Part shown: piece by piece, positions 62,882 through 64,000 of the stretch | Numbering within the stretch: the stretch's first letter is position 1 | Layout of the letters: each line of letters begins with the position of its first letter | Translations under genes and position numbers: made by a program | Assembly (NCBI GenBank): GCA_963696505.1 | Contig: CAVOKN010000016.1 | Span: 1-64,000 of the forward strand | DNA length: 64,000 nucleotides | From: CAVOKN01 sp963696505 | GTDB lineage: Bacteria; Pseudomonadota; Gammaproteobacteria; Burkholderiales; Rhodocyclaceae | Reading direction: 5' to 3' | Notes under the pieces: generated by a model | What the model was told of the DNA's origin: nothing | The model's database searches: none | What the model saw: only the letters and a program-made list of their open reading frames with translations

Positions 62882-64000
62882 CGCCGGCCGCAGATTTTCG
62901 AGCCGCCATCGGCGCGGCCGGACTCACGCCACCGGAAACCATCGAAGCCGACGGCCTGCTGCACCGGTTTCAATCCAACGGCAAGCGCGGCGACGATTCC
63001 GGGTGGTACGTGTTCTACGGCGACGGCCTTGCGGCTGGTGCGTTCGGCTGTTGGCGCGCTGGCGTCAACGTCACATGGCGCGCGACGAACGGCCACGAGC
63101 CGACACCGGCAGAGGAAGCGGTGCACCGCGCACGCGTGGCCGAAATTCAGGCCGCGCGCGAGGCGGACCAGGCGAAGCTGAAGGCCGAAGCGGCGAAAAA
63201 GGCTCGCGCCATATGGCAGGCGGCGACGCCGGCGGCGGCGCATCCTTACCTTGAGCGAAAGCGGGTCCAGGCGCACGGCGCGCGGACTCATAAGGCCGCG
63301 CTGATTATCGGCATGGAAGCCGGCGGCGTGCTGCATTCCCTTCAGTTCATCGCGCCGGACGGTGAAAAGCGATTCCTGACCGGCGGTCGCGTGGCCGGCT
63401 GTTCGTTCGCCATCGGCGAGGCAAGAGGCGCGGCGACGATATGCCTGTGCGAAGGCTTCGCCACGGCGGCCAGCGTGCATGAGGCGACCGGCTATCCGGC
63501 CATGGTGGCGTTCACCGCCGGCAATCTCGAAGCCGTGGCCAAGGAAGTGCGGCATAGCTGGCCGGCGGCGCGTATTGTGGTATGCGCCGACGATGACTAC
63601 CGCACCGCCGGCAATCCTGGCGTTACCAAGGCGACCGAGGCTGCGCGCGCGGTTGGCGGCTTCCTGGCGGTTCCGGCGTTCGGCGCGAACCGGCCGGACG
63701 GCGCCACCGACTTCAACGACCTGGCCGGCTTGCTTGGCTTGGCGGCCGTTGCCGAGGCCGTAGAGCGCGCCGAGGCGGCCGAATCCGAGGCCGCGCCGGC
63801 CGTACCTGCCGAATCGGAACGTCCATGCTTCCGCGCCTTCGATGGGAGCTTCGAGGCGGCCGGCGTTAGCTACCGCGCCGGCGTCTGGCACTTCGGGATC
63901 AAGCACGGCCGAGACGGCGAGGCGACGTTAACGCAGCAGTGGATATGTTCGCCGTTGCACGTCAACGCCGTGACTTCGGACGGCCGAGACAATAATTTCG
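62875..64000 (+). CDS. Toprim/DUF927-type primase-helicase of the integrative element, 3' end outside the window
   Basis: The frame is open from ATG 62875 to the last base (375 codons, no stop). The N-terminal part (IEADGLLHRFQSNGKRGDDS GWYVFYGDG) and AIWQAATPAAAHPYLERKRV are the DUF3987/primase-like region of phage and plasmid replication proteins. The Toprim core follows: TICLCEGFATAASVHEATGY with the Glu, and RIVVCADDDYRTAGNPGVTK with the Asp triad. From about residue 325, CFRAFDGSFEAAGVSYRAGV WHFGIKHG opens a DUF927 helicase-like domain that is cut by the window end. It should drive autonomous replication of the excised element. The start overlaps the small ORF (translational coupling). 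Confidence 0.85.
   Translation, partial: MLTPAADFRAAIGAAGLTPPETIEADGLLHRFQSNGKRGDDSGWYVFYGDGLAAGAFGCWRAGVNVTWRATNGHEPTPAEEAVHRARVAEIQAAREADQAKLKAEAAKKARAIWQAATPAAAHPYLERKRVQAHGARTHKAALIIGMEAGGVLHSLQFIAPDGEKRFLTGGRVAGCSFAIGEARGAATICLCEGFATAASVHEATGYPAMVAFTAGNLEAVAKEVRHSWPAARIVVCADDDYRTAGNPGVTKATEAARAVGGFLAVPAFGANRPDGATDFNDLAGLLGLAAVAEAVERAEAAESEAAPAVPAESERPCFRAFDGSFEAAGVSYRAGVWHFGIKHGRDGEATLTQQWICSPLHVNAVTSDGRDNNF

Overview
The window is high-GC proteobacterial chromosome. The run miaB - phoH - ybeY - corC - lnt - glyQ - glyS - gmhB - plsC (with a YgjP-type peptidase and gloA just beyond) is a gene order I know from Betaproteobacteria. Together with the UbiH-DsbC pair and the many PAS/hybrid kinases it suggests a Rhodocyclales-like organism (Azoarcus/Thauera/Accumulibacter relatives). 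That placement is inference from gene order and protein character.

Layout. 1-0.9 kb: the tail of an IS4-type transposase and a ParD antitoxin with a truncated ParE, abutting pyruvate kinase (0.8-2.2 kb, minus). 2.5-5.3 kb: a divergent hemerythrin, a gene broken by a 10-bp duplication, two small ORFs with good ribosome-binding sites, and a frameshifted Crp/Fnr regulator. 5.9-6.8 kb: two unknown genes. 7.2-16.0 kb: one giant gene for a cyclic beta-1,2-glucan synthase (NdvB/ChvB type) carrying an in-frame copy of an interspersed repeat. 16-26.6 kb: a saccharopine-dehydrogenase-like oxidoreductase, small ORFs, an alpha/beta hydrolase, a NarL-type regulator whose divergent kinase survives only as a remnant, a Tat-exported metallo-beta-lactamase-fold protein, a DUF3616 protein, and a MATE exporter preceded by a structured leader with an intrinsic terminator. 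26.6-31.1 kb (minus): UbiH-family hydroxylase, DsbC and a hybrid kinase as a likely operon, then tRNA-Met(CAT). 31.3-34.3 kb: a large PAS sensor kinase. 34.4-44.4 kb: the housekeeping operon (tRNA modification, ribosome maturation, lipoprotein acylation, glycyl-tRNA synthetase, LPS heptose, phospholipid synthesis). 44.6-47.4 kb: pyruvate phosphate dikinase on the opposite strand, wedged between plsC and the ygjP-gloA pair. 48.8-55 kb: a signalling locus (hybrid kinase and HD-GYP regulator, divergent from a membrane-anchored TAXI-type binding protein). 55.1-59.2 kb: a polytopic membrane protein, a glutaredoxin-like protein lacking the CxxC site, a methyltransferase overlapping arfB, and an AT-rich bacteriohemerythrin. 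59.5-59.8 kb: transposase debris. 60.04 kb to the end: the left end of an integrative element at a tRNA(CAT) 3' half, with integrase, an unknown gene, an AlpA regulator, a small ORF and a Toprim/DUF927-type replication protein running off the window.

Four otherwise well-conserved genes (Crp regulator, two hybrid kinases, arfB), plus a phasin-like remnant, are each put out of frame by one extra base. In three of them the extra base lies in the same plus-strand tetramer GTTC, where GTC restores the frame. This may be a systematic base-calling artefact and should be settled before calling pseudogenes. I did not find a complete system that I can call new with confidence. The best leads are the partly seen integrative element, the structured leader ahead of the MATE gene, the TAXI/HD-GYP/hybrid-kinase locus, the palindrome between ybeY and corC, and the small-ORF/hemerythrin cluster.
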